Of a stretch of 41,086 nt of DNA, positions 33,701 through 39,981 are shown piece by piece. The stretch's first letter is position 1. Each line of letters starts with the position of its first letter. Both the position numbers and the translations under genes were made by a program. Origin of the DNA: Bacteroidales bacterium (GTDB taxonomy: Bacteria > Bacteroidota > Bacteroidia > Bacteroidales > WCHB1-69); the NCBI GenBank assembly GCA_024682995.1, contig JAIKYR010000008.1, positions 1-41,086 of the forward strand, given 5' to 3'. The notes under the pieces were generated by a model. It did not search any database, was not told the DNA's origin, and was given only the letters and a program-made list of their open reading frames with translations.

Positions 33701-36336
33701 AACGGCACCAAATCAGACGTGGTGAGCGTGGTGGCCGGCGTATGGCCAAGATAAATGTTCACATTTGTTTTGGCAGTCGAAGGCGTTGCATAGGCATAAT
33801 CAAAAGCAATGCTGTGGAAATCAGCGGCTCCATTCAACTCAGAGGCCAAGAAAAGCTGTTGTGTGTAAGTATAATTATAATAATTGTTGACAGGATAGTA
33901 GTATTCTGTTGTTGTACCATTTCCAATGGTTACCTCGCCGCCGGCATTACAGCCTGTAACGAAATTGACATAAACATAATCCGAATTGGAAAGCGGACAG
34001 TTGGAACGCACCCGTACCTCGTAAGCCGTAACCTGCGTAAGACCACCCAACAGATAGTTGTTATCATTCACCGTGACCGGTGTCCACTGGTTTTGACCCT
34101 GTTCACTATATTCCAACGTATAATTGGTCTGCAACTCCTGGAGACCCGGTTCCCAGGTGAGATAAGCGGAAGAACCCGTAACATTGTTGGCCTCGACATT
34201 GCGCGGGACATAACAAGTGGCCATGTTGTCAATCACCACCGAGTCAACATTAAATGAATAGACAGAGGTGGGATTGGCGTAACAGAAGGCGATATATTTC
34301 CCATTGCCTGTATAGTTGTTGAAGAACGTGGTATGATCTTCCCAAGTGCTGGTGGCGGAAGGCATGAACGTCTCCACCAACTCAAATGTGGATTCGTCGA
34401 AAGGATCTGTCATCACACCCACCTTGATCATCTGTCCCGAAGTAGCCGTATAACCCTTGAAATTCATCTGCAGATCTGAAACGGATATGCTGGAGGCCAA
34501 CGGGCGGAAGACCGCATACTGGGTGTTGTTGTTCTGTGTATAGAAATAGAGCGCATGGTTTGACACATACGGCACGTTGATATAGGAGTTGGAAATCGTC
34601 GTCATACACTCCGGACGTGCACCGTTTGCCTCTATGTCAAACGTCTGCACATACGGCAAACTGGTGATTTCACCACACGGAGCGATGAAACGCAAACGGT
34701 CGCTCCATTCACTACGATCGTTGCCGCACACCCCTCTGACAAAGAAATCATACTCCTTACCACTAATCAAGTTGGAGAATGTGTAGGGGTTGTTGCTCGT
34801 GCTAATATAGCTGAAACCCAAATTGCCGATGGAATCCGGATCCAATCCGAGGGTATCAACAAAGGAAATCTCATATTGGTTGGCATTACCGTCCCATTCA
34901 ATGGTGACACTGCCCTCGCTGGAGGACACGATATGAACGTTGCCGGGACGGCGGCAGCTGGGAACAGGTTTCACCTCCAGATAGTCCAAACAGAAGGTGT
35001 TGTTGGTCAGCTGATGACGACCATCCGTCAAAATGGCGATATTTCGGCCTGTGCCTGTGTAGTTTTCAAAATAGATCTCCGCAGAAAGCCAATATGTGCT
35101 ACTTTCTGGCATGAGGGTATCCACCGGTTCAAAGGTGGTGATGGTGGAATCATCCTCCATAACACCAACAATCAATTTGGTGTTGTAGTTGGCATTCAAA
35201 CGGGCATAGTCGAACGTCAGCATCATCTGGTTCATGGAATAGCTGCTCTCCACCGCCGGAAGGACCATATAGGTATATTCGGAATTTGAGCTATTGATGT
35301 ACAAGGAGTTGGCACCGCTGGTTTGGTTCGTGCTATAGATGTAAGGTTGATTGGCGGAAGCTGCGTTGGAAATCATTTTCCAACATATCGGGTGGGCGCC
35401 TGCGCCAGTACCGTCATTCTCGAAATCCTCCAAATAAGGAATAACGATTTCATCGGAGCAGTTGGTGCGGAATGTGGTGGAACGCCAATAGCTGTAATCG
35501 CCGCCACCGCAGTTGGCACGTACGTATGCGTGATAAACCGTGTTGGGGATAAGATTGTAAAAAGTGTAGAACGTGTCAGTTGCATTGTCTGTAGGAATCG
35601 TATTGCTGTCAGGTTGCACGTTGGTGTCGGTCAAATAAACATCCCACATGGTTTCCGTACCGCCGGTGGTCCAGGAAAACGTGGCTTCCGTGCTGGAAAC
35701 ACCCGATATCATCGGATCCGACGGACTGGGACACGTCAAAGACATCTGGGAATACGTGAATGTCGCCTTGGGCAGGAAGTTTCTTGCCGTGGCAGTGACA
35801 GAACTGACTCCAGAACTGCTATATCCAGATAAAGAGGACCCTGTGGAAGAGATGCCATAGAAATACGCAGAAGAGTAATTGCCTTCTGTTTGCGAGGCAA
35901 ACTCCAGCAGCAAATTGCCCCCCATATAAACAAACGGTGTGCTGAAAACAACCGTCATCTCACCGTTCGCCACCGTTAGTGTTCCCGTATAGACGGTCTC
36001 AGACGGGGCAGGAAGGAAGTTTGTTCCCGAAAACGTCGCATCCGAACAGGTTCCCAACTTCATTTCCATAATGGAAGTCCAGGCAGAAGACGGAGCTGAA
36101 GACACATAGAACGTCAATTGGGTGATGGTACTGCCCACCATACCTGACAATAGGTTTGCGGGATAAATCATCTGGGCGCGAATGTAATCATCCATCCAAA
36201 GCCCATACACAGGAACGTAACTGTTTGTCTCTGTCCCGTTTGCCACGGTCAGAGTCGTCTGAGCCGATAGCTTGAGCGTGAACATACTGGTACAAAACAG
36301 CATCAACACCAATAAAAACTTTTTCATAAGCTTCAA
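27703..36336 (-). CDS. GA5: largest modular surface adhesin of the cluster, T9SS type A (2877 aa)
   Basis: The start is ATG 36336 or ATG 36327 (residue 4); the second would give the MKK start of GA2-GA4. Signal peptide to about residue 25. Then an N-terminal jelly-roll-like domain (about 26-205, TVANGTETNSYVPVYG, like GA4); choice-of-anchor-J modules near 297, 559, 1080, 1338, 1966 and 2216; internal jelly-roll-like modules near 798 and 1696 (GGEVxxGNGT); Fn3 domains between nearly all of these; a CUB-like domain (about 2483-2603, DDGGATGNYSTSC, WDYLTIYDG, YGGFEL); two Fn3; and a type A sorting domain (about 2803-2877). The module at about 1338 is atypical: WYCDFESNPGF opening, no PxCW, and an SCCDYMKVYFG stretch. 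The 3' end is very close in DNA to GA4. Expected to be a long secreted adhesin; ligand unknown. Confidence 0.95.
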   Translation of the reverse strand: MKLMKKFLLVLMLFCTSMFTLKLSAQTTLTVANGTETNSYVPVYGLWMDDYIRAQMIYPANLLSGMVGSTITQLTFYVSSAPSSAWTSIMEMKLGTCSDATFSGTNFLPAPSETVYTGTLTVANGEMTVVFSTPFVYMGGNLLLEFASQTEGNYSSAYFYGISSTGSSLSGYSSSGVSSVTATARNFLPKATFTYSQMSLTCPSPSDPMISGVSSTEATFSWTTGGTETMWDVYLTDTNVQPDSNTIPTDNATDTFYTFYNLIPNTVYHAYVRANCGGGDYSYWRSTTFRTNCSDEIVIPYLEDFENDGTGAGAHPICWKMISNAASANQPYIYSTNQTSGANSLYINSSNSEYTYMVLPAVESSYSMNQMMLTFDYARLNANYNTKLIVGVMEDDSTITTFEPVDTLMPESSTYWLSAEIYFENYTGTGRNIAILTDGRHQLTNNTFCLDYLEVKPVPSCRRPGNVHIVSSSEGSVTIEWDGNANQYEISFVDTLGLDPDSIGNLGFSYISTSNNPYTFSNLISGKEYDFFVRGVCGNDRSEWSDRLRFIAPCGEITSLPYVQTFDIEANGARPECMTTISNSYINVPYVSNHALYFYTQNNNTQYAVFRPLASSISVSDLQMNFKGYTATSGQMIKVGVMTDPFDESTFELVETFMPSATSTWEDHTTFFNNYTGNGKYIAFCYANPTSVYSFNVDSVVIDNMATCYVPRNVEANNVTGSSAYLTWEPGLQELQTNYTLEYSEQGQNQWTPVTVNDNNYLLGGLTQVTAYEVRVRSNCPLSNSDYVYVNFVTGCNAGGEVTIGNGTTTEYYYPVNNYYNYTYTQQLFLASELNGAADFHSIAFDYAYATPSTAKTNVNIYLGHTPATTLTTSDLVPFDSLHLVYSGPMNCQQGWNTFNFDSIFHYNGTDNLVVAVDDNSGDYDGNSYTFHAHDAGGTRTVYYYSDSNNPDPQNPSSFSGNKSTASNRSNVIFGGNCDSTATCIAPNVIVNNVTDVTADVQIAAGTTETSWTVEYKTDADTQWTSLGAVSASSLPMTLTSLTPNTLYNVRAQSNCTPTETSDWTTVSFTTECAVISQLPYTENFDSYTTSGSGAYPDCWHILSNYSSSNYPYLSAISSGAGTRSLYIYSTGNYYSAAILPTIDATLIQINQTMLSMKLRKTSDNYFIKVGVLSDLTDFNTFEEVAVLSPQTTNDWEQFFVSFGNYTGTGTYIALVSYNEAGLASYMYVDEVELDVLPNCFVPTSLTVTEVTQSSISLQWDGNGAQEFEVVAVPDGSTLTDEIDDGNIITAYDDSITVTNLISSTLYTIYVRSNCGFESSTWANTTARTVQIPAALPWYCDFESNPGFDYVNGSATNQWHVGTGTNNGGTHALYISNDNGVNNAYTISASSDAWAYRDIYFPACPDGYKFSFDWHSYGESCCDYMKVYFGDPVVPAANSTAQPSGSIAMNPNVNSSYADRFNTITNYQTFTYTIPGMTTGGIKRLYFYWHNDGSLGTMPPAAVDNISISPIYCTAPSNLTITNVGTDGATLTWTTPATVNNCVLYYKSDEDTAWTIENTVSSPYTLSGLMQSTHYTVRVASDCGDGEHVSPVISGTFTTICDCSPVENLTVSQIVGTSAMLTWSNGPNGTASSYTVEYSEANQDNWIPAATNLTTPMYLLGGLDPGTAYDVRVKVFCNDNTESIWIVEHFITGCLAGGEVAVGNGTITDSYTPSYSCYNYAFSEQLYTSSEIGGAGNIRSISFNASSVTATPRNWAVYLMPTTQTSLTGFVNMGTTAVKVYEGPVNITEGWFTINFTTLFPYDGTSNLILAIDDNTGSWTCSNSFYNHVNPHGNSYYYYNDDASLNPNPSSATSSSPSSSTYRANVIFGMPCDSNATCVAPNMYVNNVTAYSADVNWVAGYLEGAWEMEYALYGDSVWTPVSNPTGFTAAITQLTPATHYQVRMRSDCGSEYSSWVSADFTTECAAFPIPFSQNFTAQTYGSDVYPQCWTRDDNYSTSSAYPYMSSTGNGTLYFYATSSTYNIAMTPELNGNLSTLGVSFMLRSSNINNGLIVGVMDAPANLNSFVPVDTVFCTQTDVMQYVEVYLDSYAGTGRYVAFKTHMVSSGNFYMDDLLIDVLPTCKMPTGLAMQSSTQSSVTLEWTERGSATNWNVEYGPTGFTQGTGTTVQANSNPFTVTGLTASTVYDFYVQSDCSGGDTSVWTPKVTAATQCDLITQIPFTENFDMYTGTSSTSASTNNLPICWAYLNNGTSTSYSGYPIVYNSSSSAASGSNSIRFYTYTSAGTYDDQMAILPQIDVVQNPMNTLQLSFDARNNSSYTFQLVVGIISDPTDKTTFVPIDTIVTTSNTYANYEIPFSQYTGTGAYIAMMAPRPSSSYNAGYVDNIRVEYIPTCPKPRNLTVTNVTSNSVTLSWTEIGTTQNWNVEYGPTGFTPGAGTTVPVQGTPSTTINNLSASMYDFYVQSDCGSGDTSYWVGPVTASPGSINIPASGSQTVNMCGGVIFDDGGATGNYSTSCNSTVVINPDAPGMKVQLSGTFDIEAGWDYLTIYDGSSASGTPLFVSSVDSDDPDSGTIPTVTSTTGPLTITFTSDGSVVYGGFELHVSCVGGGGSDSCVVPTGLVVGNLAQTTATANWAAGDTETAWDLQYKLHSASAWGNTIPVQAPTYNFTGLTANTQYDVRVRANCGGNNTSDWSTAVTFQTLAQGQDPCNDPTGLTATNVTTNNVVLNWTENGSATSWTVNYKEADALQWSTATANTHPYTLTGLQPGTSYSVYVIANCANGQSGASNTVTFTTQTVGIDSYEQAVSLYPNPNNGRFTINNEQLIMNNVQVYDVYGKLLKTVEVNANTVELDVRELSAGMYFVRISTEKGVVTKSFVKK
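27859..27893 (-). repeat. Heptanucleotide array in GA5 sorting domain
   Basis: Same five units as GA4 (plus strand ATTGTTC, ATTATTA, ATTGTTC, ATTATTA, ATTGTAA). They encode TINNEQLIMNN. Identity to GA4 here suggests recent duplication or gene conversion of the 3' end. Confidence 0.82.
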
Positions 36337-36381
36337 TTTTAATTATTAATGAAAGAATTGTTTTTGACGAAAATTAAGCGG

Positions 36382-36409
36382 CAAAACTATAAAATATTTT
36401 CATTCCAAA
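36382..36409 (-). promoter_or_regulatory. Promoter of GA5
   Basis: On the minus strand TAGTTTTG (36382-36389) matches TAnnTTTG. A TTTG word starts 17 bases upstream (36406-36409). This predicts a leader of about 40 bases. The element sits back to back with the permease promoter in a 127-bp divergent gap. Confidence 0.55.
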
Positions 36410-36426
36410 TGAATATGTTGATATTG

Positions 36427-36458
36427 TTGGCTTTTTTTTACCAAAAATTGTATCTTTG
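36427..36458 (+). promoter_or_regulatory. Promoter of the ABC permease (TTG-N21-TATCTTTG)
   Basis: TTG at 36427-36429 and TATCTTTG at 36451-36458 fit the Bacteroidota -33/-7 consensus well. The predicted transcription start falls at about 36462-36464, at the GTG start codon itself, which suggests a leaderless mRNA. Confidence 0.7.
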
Positions 36459-36463
36459 CCGCC

Positions 36464-37540
36464 GTGCTTCGTTACATTGTCAAAAAAATCGGATACGGCT
36501 TATTGCTGATGCTCGGTGTGGTGACGCTGGTGTTCTTCCTGTTCACCGTGCTGCCCTCCGATCCCGCGCGCATGATGATGGGCCAACGCAGCGACCTGCA
36601 AACCGAGGAGGCCATCCGCAAGGAGATGGGCCTTGACCTGCCCATTGGCGTGCAATACTTGGCCTACCTTAACGATGTGGCCCCCATATCCTGGCACAAA
36701 ACCCAAGACACAGAATCGTTTTTCTATCTGGACGACAACGACTATCATTACGTGAAAATACTGCCATTGGGCAAATCGGCGGTGGTGCTCAAAGCCCCGT
36801 ACCTGCGACGCTCCTACCAGAGCAAACGCCCTGTGGGCGAAATTATCACGGAGGCGTTTCCCAAAACCGTGCTCTTAGCTGTCGTCTCCATCGTGTTCGC
36901 CCTCATCGTGGGCATTATTATCGGCATCTTCTGCGCCCTCTACAAGGGCACCTGGTTCGACCACGTGGCCCTGGTGTTCTCCACCCTCGGCATGTCGGTG
37001 CCCTCCTTCTTCGCCGCCATCCTCTTAGCCTGGATTTTCGCCTTCCTGCTCTCCGACATCACCGGACTGAGCATGTTCGGCAGCCTCTACACGGTGGACG
37101 ACTATGGCATGGGCCAGTATCTGGACCTCAAAAACCTCATCCTGCCCGCCATCACGTTGGGAATCCGTCCCTTGGCTGTGGTGGTGGAACTGACCAAAAA
37201 CTCACTGCTTGATGTGCTGTCGCAAGACTATATCCGTACGGCTAAGGCCAAAGGTCTCAAAAAAAGCGTCATCATCACCCGTCACGCCCTGAAAAACGCC
37301 CTCAACCCCGTCGTCACCGCCATCTCGGGCTGGCTGGCCGGACTGTTGGCCGGCGCGGTCTTTGTGGAATACATCTTCGACTGGAAAGGCATGGGCGTGG
37401 TCATCGTCGATGCTCTCGACAAATACGACTTCCCCGTGGTGATGGGTTCGCTGCTCTACGTCTCCATCATCCTTATTATAATAAATATATTGTGTGATAT
37501 TATCTACGGATGGCTGGATCCGAGGGTAAGTCTGAATTAG
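36464..37540 (+). CDS. DppB/OppB-type ABC transporter permease, orphan in this window
   Basis: 358 aa inner-membrane permease of the dipeptide/oligopeptide/nickel type. TM1 is at about 8-30 (GYGLLLMLGVVTLVFFLFTVLPSDP), followed by a periplasmic segment of about 100 residues (35-133) and a membrane core with the cytoplasmic EAA-type loop (about 254-275, DYIRTAKAKGL then RHALKNAL). The C-terminus is YGWLDPRVSLN, typical of DppB. The start is GTG 36464: an in-frame stop at 36419-36421 with no ATG between forces it, and MLRYIVKK matches family N-termini. The usual partners (second permease DppC, substrate-binding protein, two ATPases) are absent from the window. Downstream on the plus strand there is no gene; the end overlaps the convergent ligase-like gene by 41 bp. 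Substrate cannot be told; peptides are the family default. Confidence 0.92.
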   Translation: MLRYIVKKIGYGLLLMLGVVTLVFFLFTVLPSDPARMMMGQRSDLQTEEAIRKEMGLDLPIGVQYLAYLNDVAPISWHKTQDTESFFYLDDNDYHYVKILPLGKSAVVLKAPYLRRSYQSKRPVGEIITEAFPKTVLLAVVSIVFALIVGIIIGIFCALYKGTWFDHVALVFSTLGMSVPSFFAAILLAWIFAFLLSDITGLSMFGSLYTVDDYGMGQYLDLKNLILPAITLGIRPLAVVVELTKNSLLDVLSQDYIRTAKAKGLKKSVIITRHALKNALNPVVTAISGWLAGLLAGAVFVEYIFDWKGMGVVIVDALDKYDFPVVMGSLLYVSIILIIINILCDIIYGWLDPRVSLN

Positions 37541-39005
37541 CCTCCTCCCGCATTTTAACATTCAACATCATAATGACGGCAAACGCCCCCCAGAAGGGTA
37601 GCGACAGCTTGTCGGTGTCTAAAAAGTTATTCAGTGTGCCATGCACAAAATAGGTGACGAGCGCCAACGTCATCATCAAGGCCAGCAACCTGTTACTCTT
37701 GTCCGTTGTTCTATTGTACGTGCGGATGCCTGTGTAAAGACTTACAAAAACCAAAGCTAAAACAGTGAGCAAACCCGGGAAACCCGATTCGGTGCAAGGT
37801 CCAATGTACTCACTGTGCGCATTACCACCATCCCCGAAATTGGTGGTGATTATGGTTTTAAAATGGCTTTTCTGATACGGCGCATACTCAAACTGATAGG
37901 TGCCTGGCCCCCAGCCTAGCAGCGGACGCTCCTTTATCATCGAAAAGGCGGCATTCCACCGGTTCAGCCGCTCCACATTGGAGGCATCCGTGGTGATGTT
38001 GGAGACCGATTGCAGTTGCTCCACCAGCTTTCCCGACGAATCCTGACTGTTTCTACTCATTTTATACAGAATATCATCCGCATAAAAATAAAAAGCCCCA
38101 CCTAAGATGGCACCCGCCACAATCAGCCATGAGAGTTTGATTTTCAGTTTCAAAATAATAAAAACGCCAATTGCGATGACGAGGCTGATCCAGGCAGCGC
38201 GACTGAACGAAAGATAGAAGCCGAGGAGGAAAAGGGCTGTCAACCCCGCATAGAACATCTTCTGCCACACATTGTTGTTCGGCAGAAAGAAACAACAGGC
38301 CGTGATAGGCAGAAAGAAGGCCAGCACCGCCCCGTACGCGGTATGGTCATTGTAAAACGGACTCATCACCCAATGCGCGTAACGGTCATCAAAACCACTC
38401 AAGGCGTGTTTGTACGTGGTAATAAGCACAATACAGGCCAAGCCTAACGCATAGCAGTTGAAATAGCGGACCACATTCCGCATGTCGTCCTTCATCAGCT
38501 GGATCAGCATCCAGTAACAAGAAGTGGTGAACCAGATCTTGGAAGCCCAGAATTTGAACGACACCAACGGAATCTCGCTGGTAATGCAAGTCAGGAACAT
38601 CCACAGCAGATATACGTAGAGGGCAATGGAAATGGGATGGGTAAGCAGCTTTCTGTCTAAATACCAATCATATAAAATACGACAGAAGAAAATGAACGTC
38701 AGAGAAATCATAAATGCCTCCGATGGCAAGGAGAGCCCGAGATGCTTGTCCTGGATGTCCATGATGACAGAAAACGGCGTGGAGAGGGCCATCAGATACA
38801 TGGTCCAGTCCACATGGAAAACCAGCAGGTACACCAGCACCAGCGCCCCTGTAAGGAGCGGAATCAGCGGTTTCTCCTTATAGATGGCAAAACAGTTGAA
38901 AATCAGCAGCAAAAAGATGATGCCCAGGAAGACACTCTTTTCACGACCGAGCCTATTCAACAGGTTCTTCAGCCTTGACGGAGGGTTTCTCTTCAATTTT
39001 TTCAA
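37500..39005 (-). CDS. O-antigen ligase / polymerase (WaaL/Wzy_C-like) membrane protein
   Basis: 501 aa, highly hydrophobic, about 10-12 TM segments. Features of the O-antigen ligase/polymerase family: SFSRAAW (about 267), a large periplasmic loop with ERPLLGWGPGTYQFEYAPY (about 360-380) and GNAHSEYIGPCTESGFPGLL (about 393-412), containing the conserved His region. The family joins or polymerises undecaprenyl-linked glycans in the periplasm; ligase and polymerase cannot be separated by eye. The ATG at 39005 lies inside the upstream Wzz-like gene (53-bp overlap). TTG codons at residues 4 and 16 are alternative starts that would shorten the overlap. It is the last gene of the apparent aspS operon and ends inside the convergent permease gene. 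Confidence 0.85.
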   Translation of the reverse strand: MKKLKRNPPSRLKNLLNRLGREKSVFLGIIFLLLIFNCFAIYKEKPLIPLLTGALVLVYLLVFHVDWTMYLMALSTPFSVIMDIQDKHLGLSLPSEAFMISLTFIFFCRILYDWYLDRKLLTHPISIALYVYLLWMFLTCITSEIPLVSFKFWASKIWFTTSCYWMLIQLMKDDMRNVVRYFNCYALGLACIVLITTYKHALSGFDDRYAHWVMSPFYNDHTAYGAVLAFFLPITACCFFLPNNNVWQKMFYAGLTALFLLGFYLSFSRAAWISLVIAIGVFIILKLKIKLSWLIVAGAILGGAFYFYADDILYKMSRNSQDSSGKLVEQLQSVSNITTDASNVERLNRWNAAFSMIKERPLLGWGPGTYQFEYAPYQKSHFKTIITTNFGDGGNAHSEYIGPCTESGFPGLLTVLALVFVSLYTGIRTYNRTTDKSNRLLALMMTLALVTYFVHGTLNNFLDTDKLSLPFWGAFAVIMMLNVKMREEANSDLPSDPAIRR

Positions 39006-39981
39006 TCATTAATAAGACAAACACCGAAATGATGAGAACGCAGAAGGTGGACACCAGCACCACGAGGGAGCGTTTGGGATAGAATTTCTTATCGGCCACC
39101 TGCGGGCTGTTGACCACGAATTTGACGGGAATCTCGTTCTCCATATCCACGCGGGCATCCATCATCTTCTGACGGCACATGGACTGGTATTTGCTGAAGT
39201 TTTCAATCAGCTCGCGCAGAATCACCACCTTCGGACCCCACTCCGCCAAGATTTCCTGTTCGGCTTTCAGGCGGTTAAGGGCGGCGGTATTGCCTTGGGC
39301 CACCGCGATGGCGTACTGTTGCATCAGTCGCTCCGACTGGTATTCGAAGTCGAAGACGCCGTGCTCCATGCACACGCGCAGGGAGTCCTCGCAACGTTGG
39401 ATTTCGCCATCCACCGAGTCCACTTGATGTTGGAGGATGCGGTAGGCGGCTAAGGAGCGTTCGCGTTCCACACGGTTTTTCAGCGTGTCGATATAGCGCA
39501 GGATGTCCATTGTCATGTTGCAGGCCCGCTGCGCGTCCCAGTCGGCCACGGAGATGTCGATGGCCCCGTAGTCCGTGCGCTTGATGGTCATATTGCCCAT
39601 CAATGTCTTGTTGAGCCGTGTTTTCCAGCCCTTGGCCTTGGTGTCGATGCCGTACGCCTCCGCCAAGTTGTATTTGGCGATCAGCGAATCCTTGATCTCC
39701 TGGGCATCCAGCAGCTGCATCATCTGTTCCGTTTCCGCCTCAATGGCATACGCCTTGATATCCAACCGTTCGTTGTAGTTCTGCTCGTTGAGCAGGATTT
39801 TGGCGGTGGAGTTGGTGCGCGGCGCGTAGATGGTGGCCGTGGATTTGAACTTGGGTTTTATAAAACAGGAACAAACGGCGGAAAGCACAAAGGTGACACC
39901 GCAGATGATGAGCAGCCATTTGCGCCATTTCCAAAGAAAGCGCACCAGGCTGAACGAGTTGTATTGTTGGCTATTTTCCAT
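38953..39981 (-). CDS. Wzz-family polysaccharide chain-length regulator
   Basis: 342 aa with the Wzz topology: short cytoplasmic N-terminus ([14 protein letters not shown]), TM1 at about 20-42, a periplasmic region of about 265 residues rich in predicted helix (about 165-280), a proline motif before TM2 ([12 protein letters not shown]) and TM2 at about 309-330. No Walker motifs follow TM2, so it is not a fused BY-kinase. Such proteins set the modal length of O-antigen or capsule chains made by Wzy-type polymerases. Its start overlaps the aspS end by 11 bp and its end overlaps the ligase/polymerase-like gene by 53 bp, strongly suggesting co-transcription and translational coupling. The target glycan is unknown. 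Confidence 0.85.
   Translation of the reverse strand: MENSQQYNSFSLVRFLWKWRKWLLIICGVTFVLSAVCSCFIKPKFKSTATIYAPRTNSTAKILLNEQNYNERLDIKAYAIEAETEQMMQLLDAQEIKDSLIAKYNLAEAYGIDTKAKGWKTRLNKTLMGNMTIKRTDYGAIDISVADWDAQRACNMTMDILRYIDTLKNRVERERSLAAYRILQHQVDSVDGEIQRCEDSLRVCMEHGVFDFEYQSERLMQQYAIAVAQGNTAALNRLKAEQEILAEWGPKVVILRELIENFSKYQSMCRQKMMDARVDMENEIPVKFVVNSPQVADKKFYPKRSLVVLVSTFCVLIISVFVLLMIEKIEEKPSVKAEEPVE

Noticed and set aside
36349..36636. Plus-strand frame of 95 codons overlapping the permease start
   Set aside because: It runs out of frame into the permease, has no family resemblance, and its first half is the AT-rich divergent promoter region.
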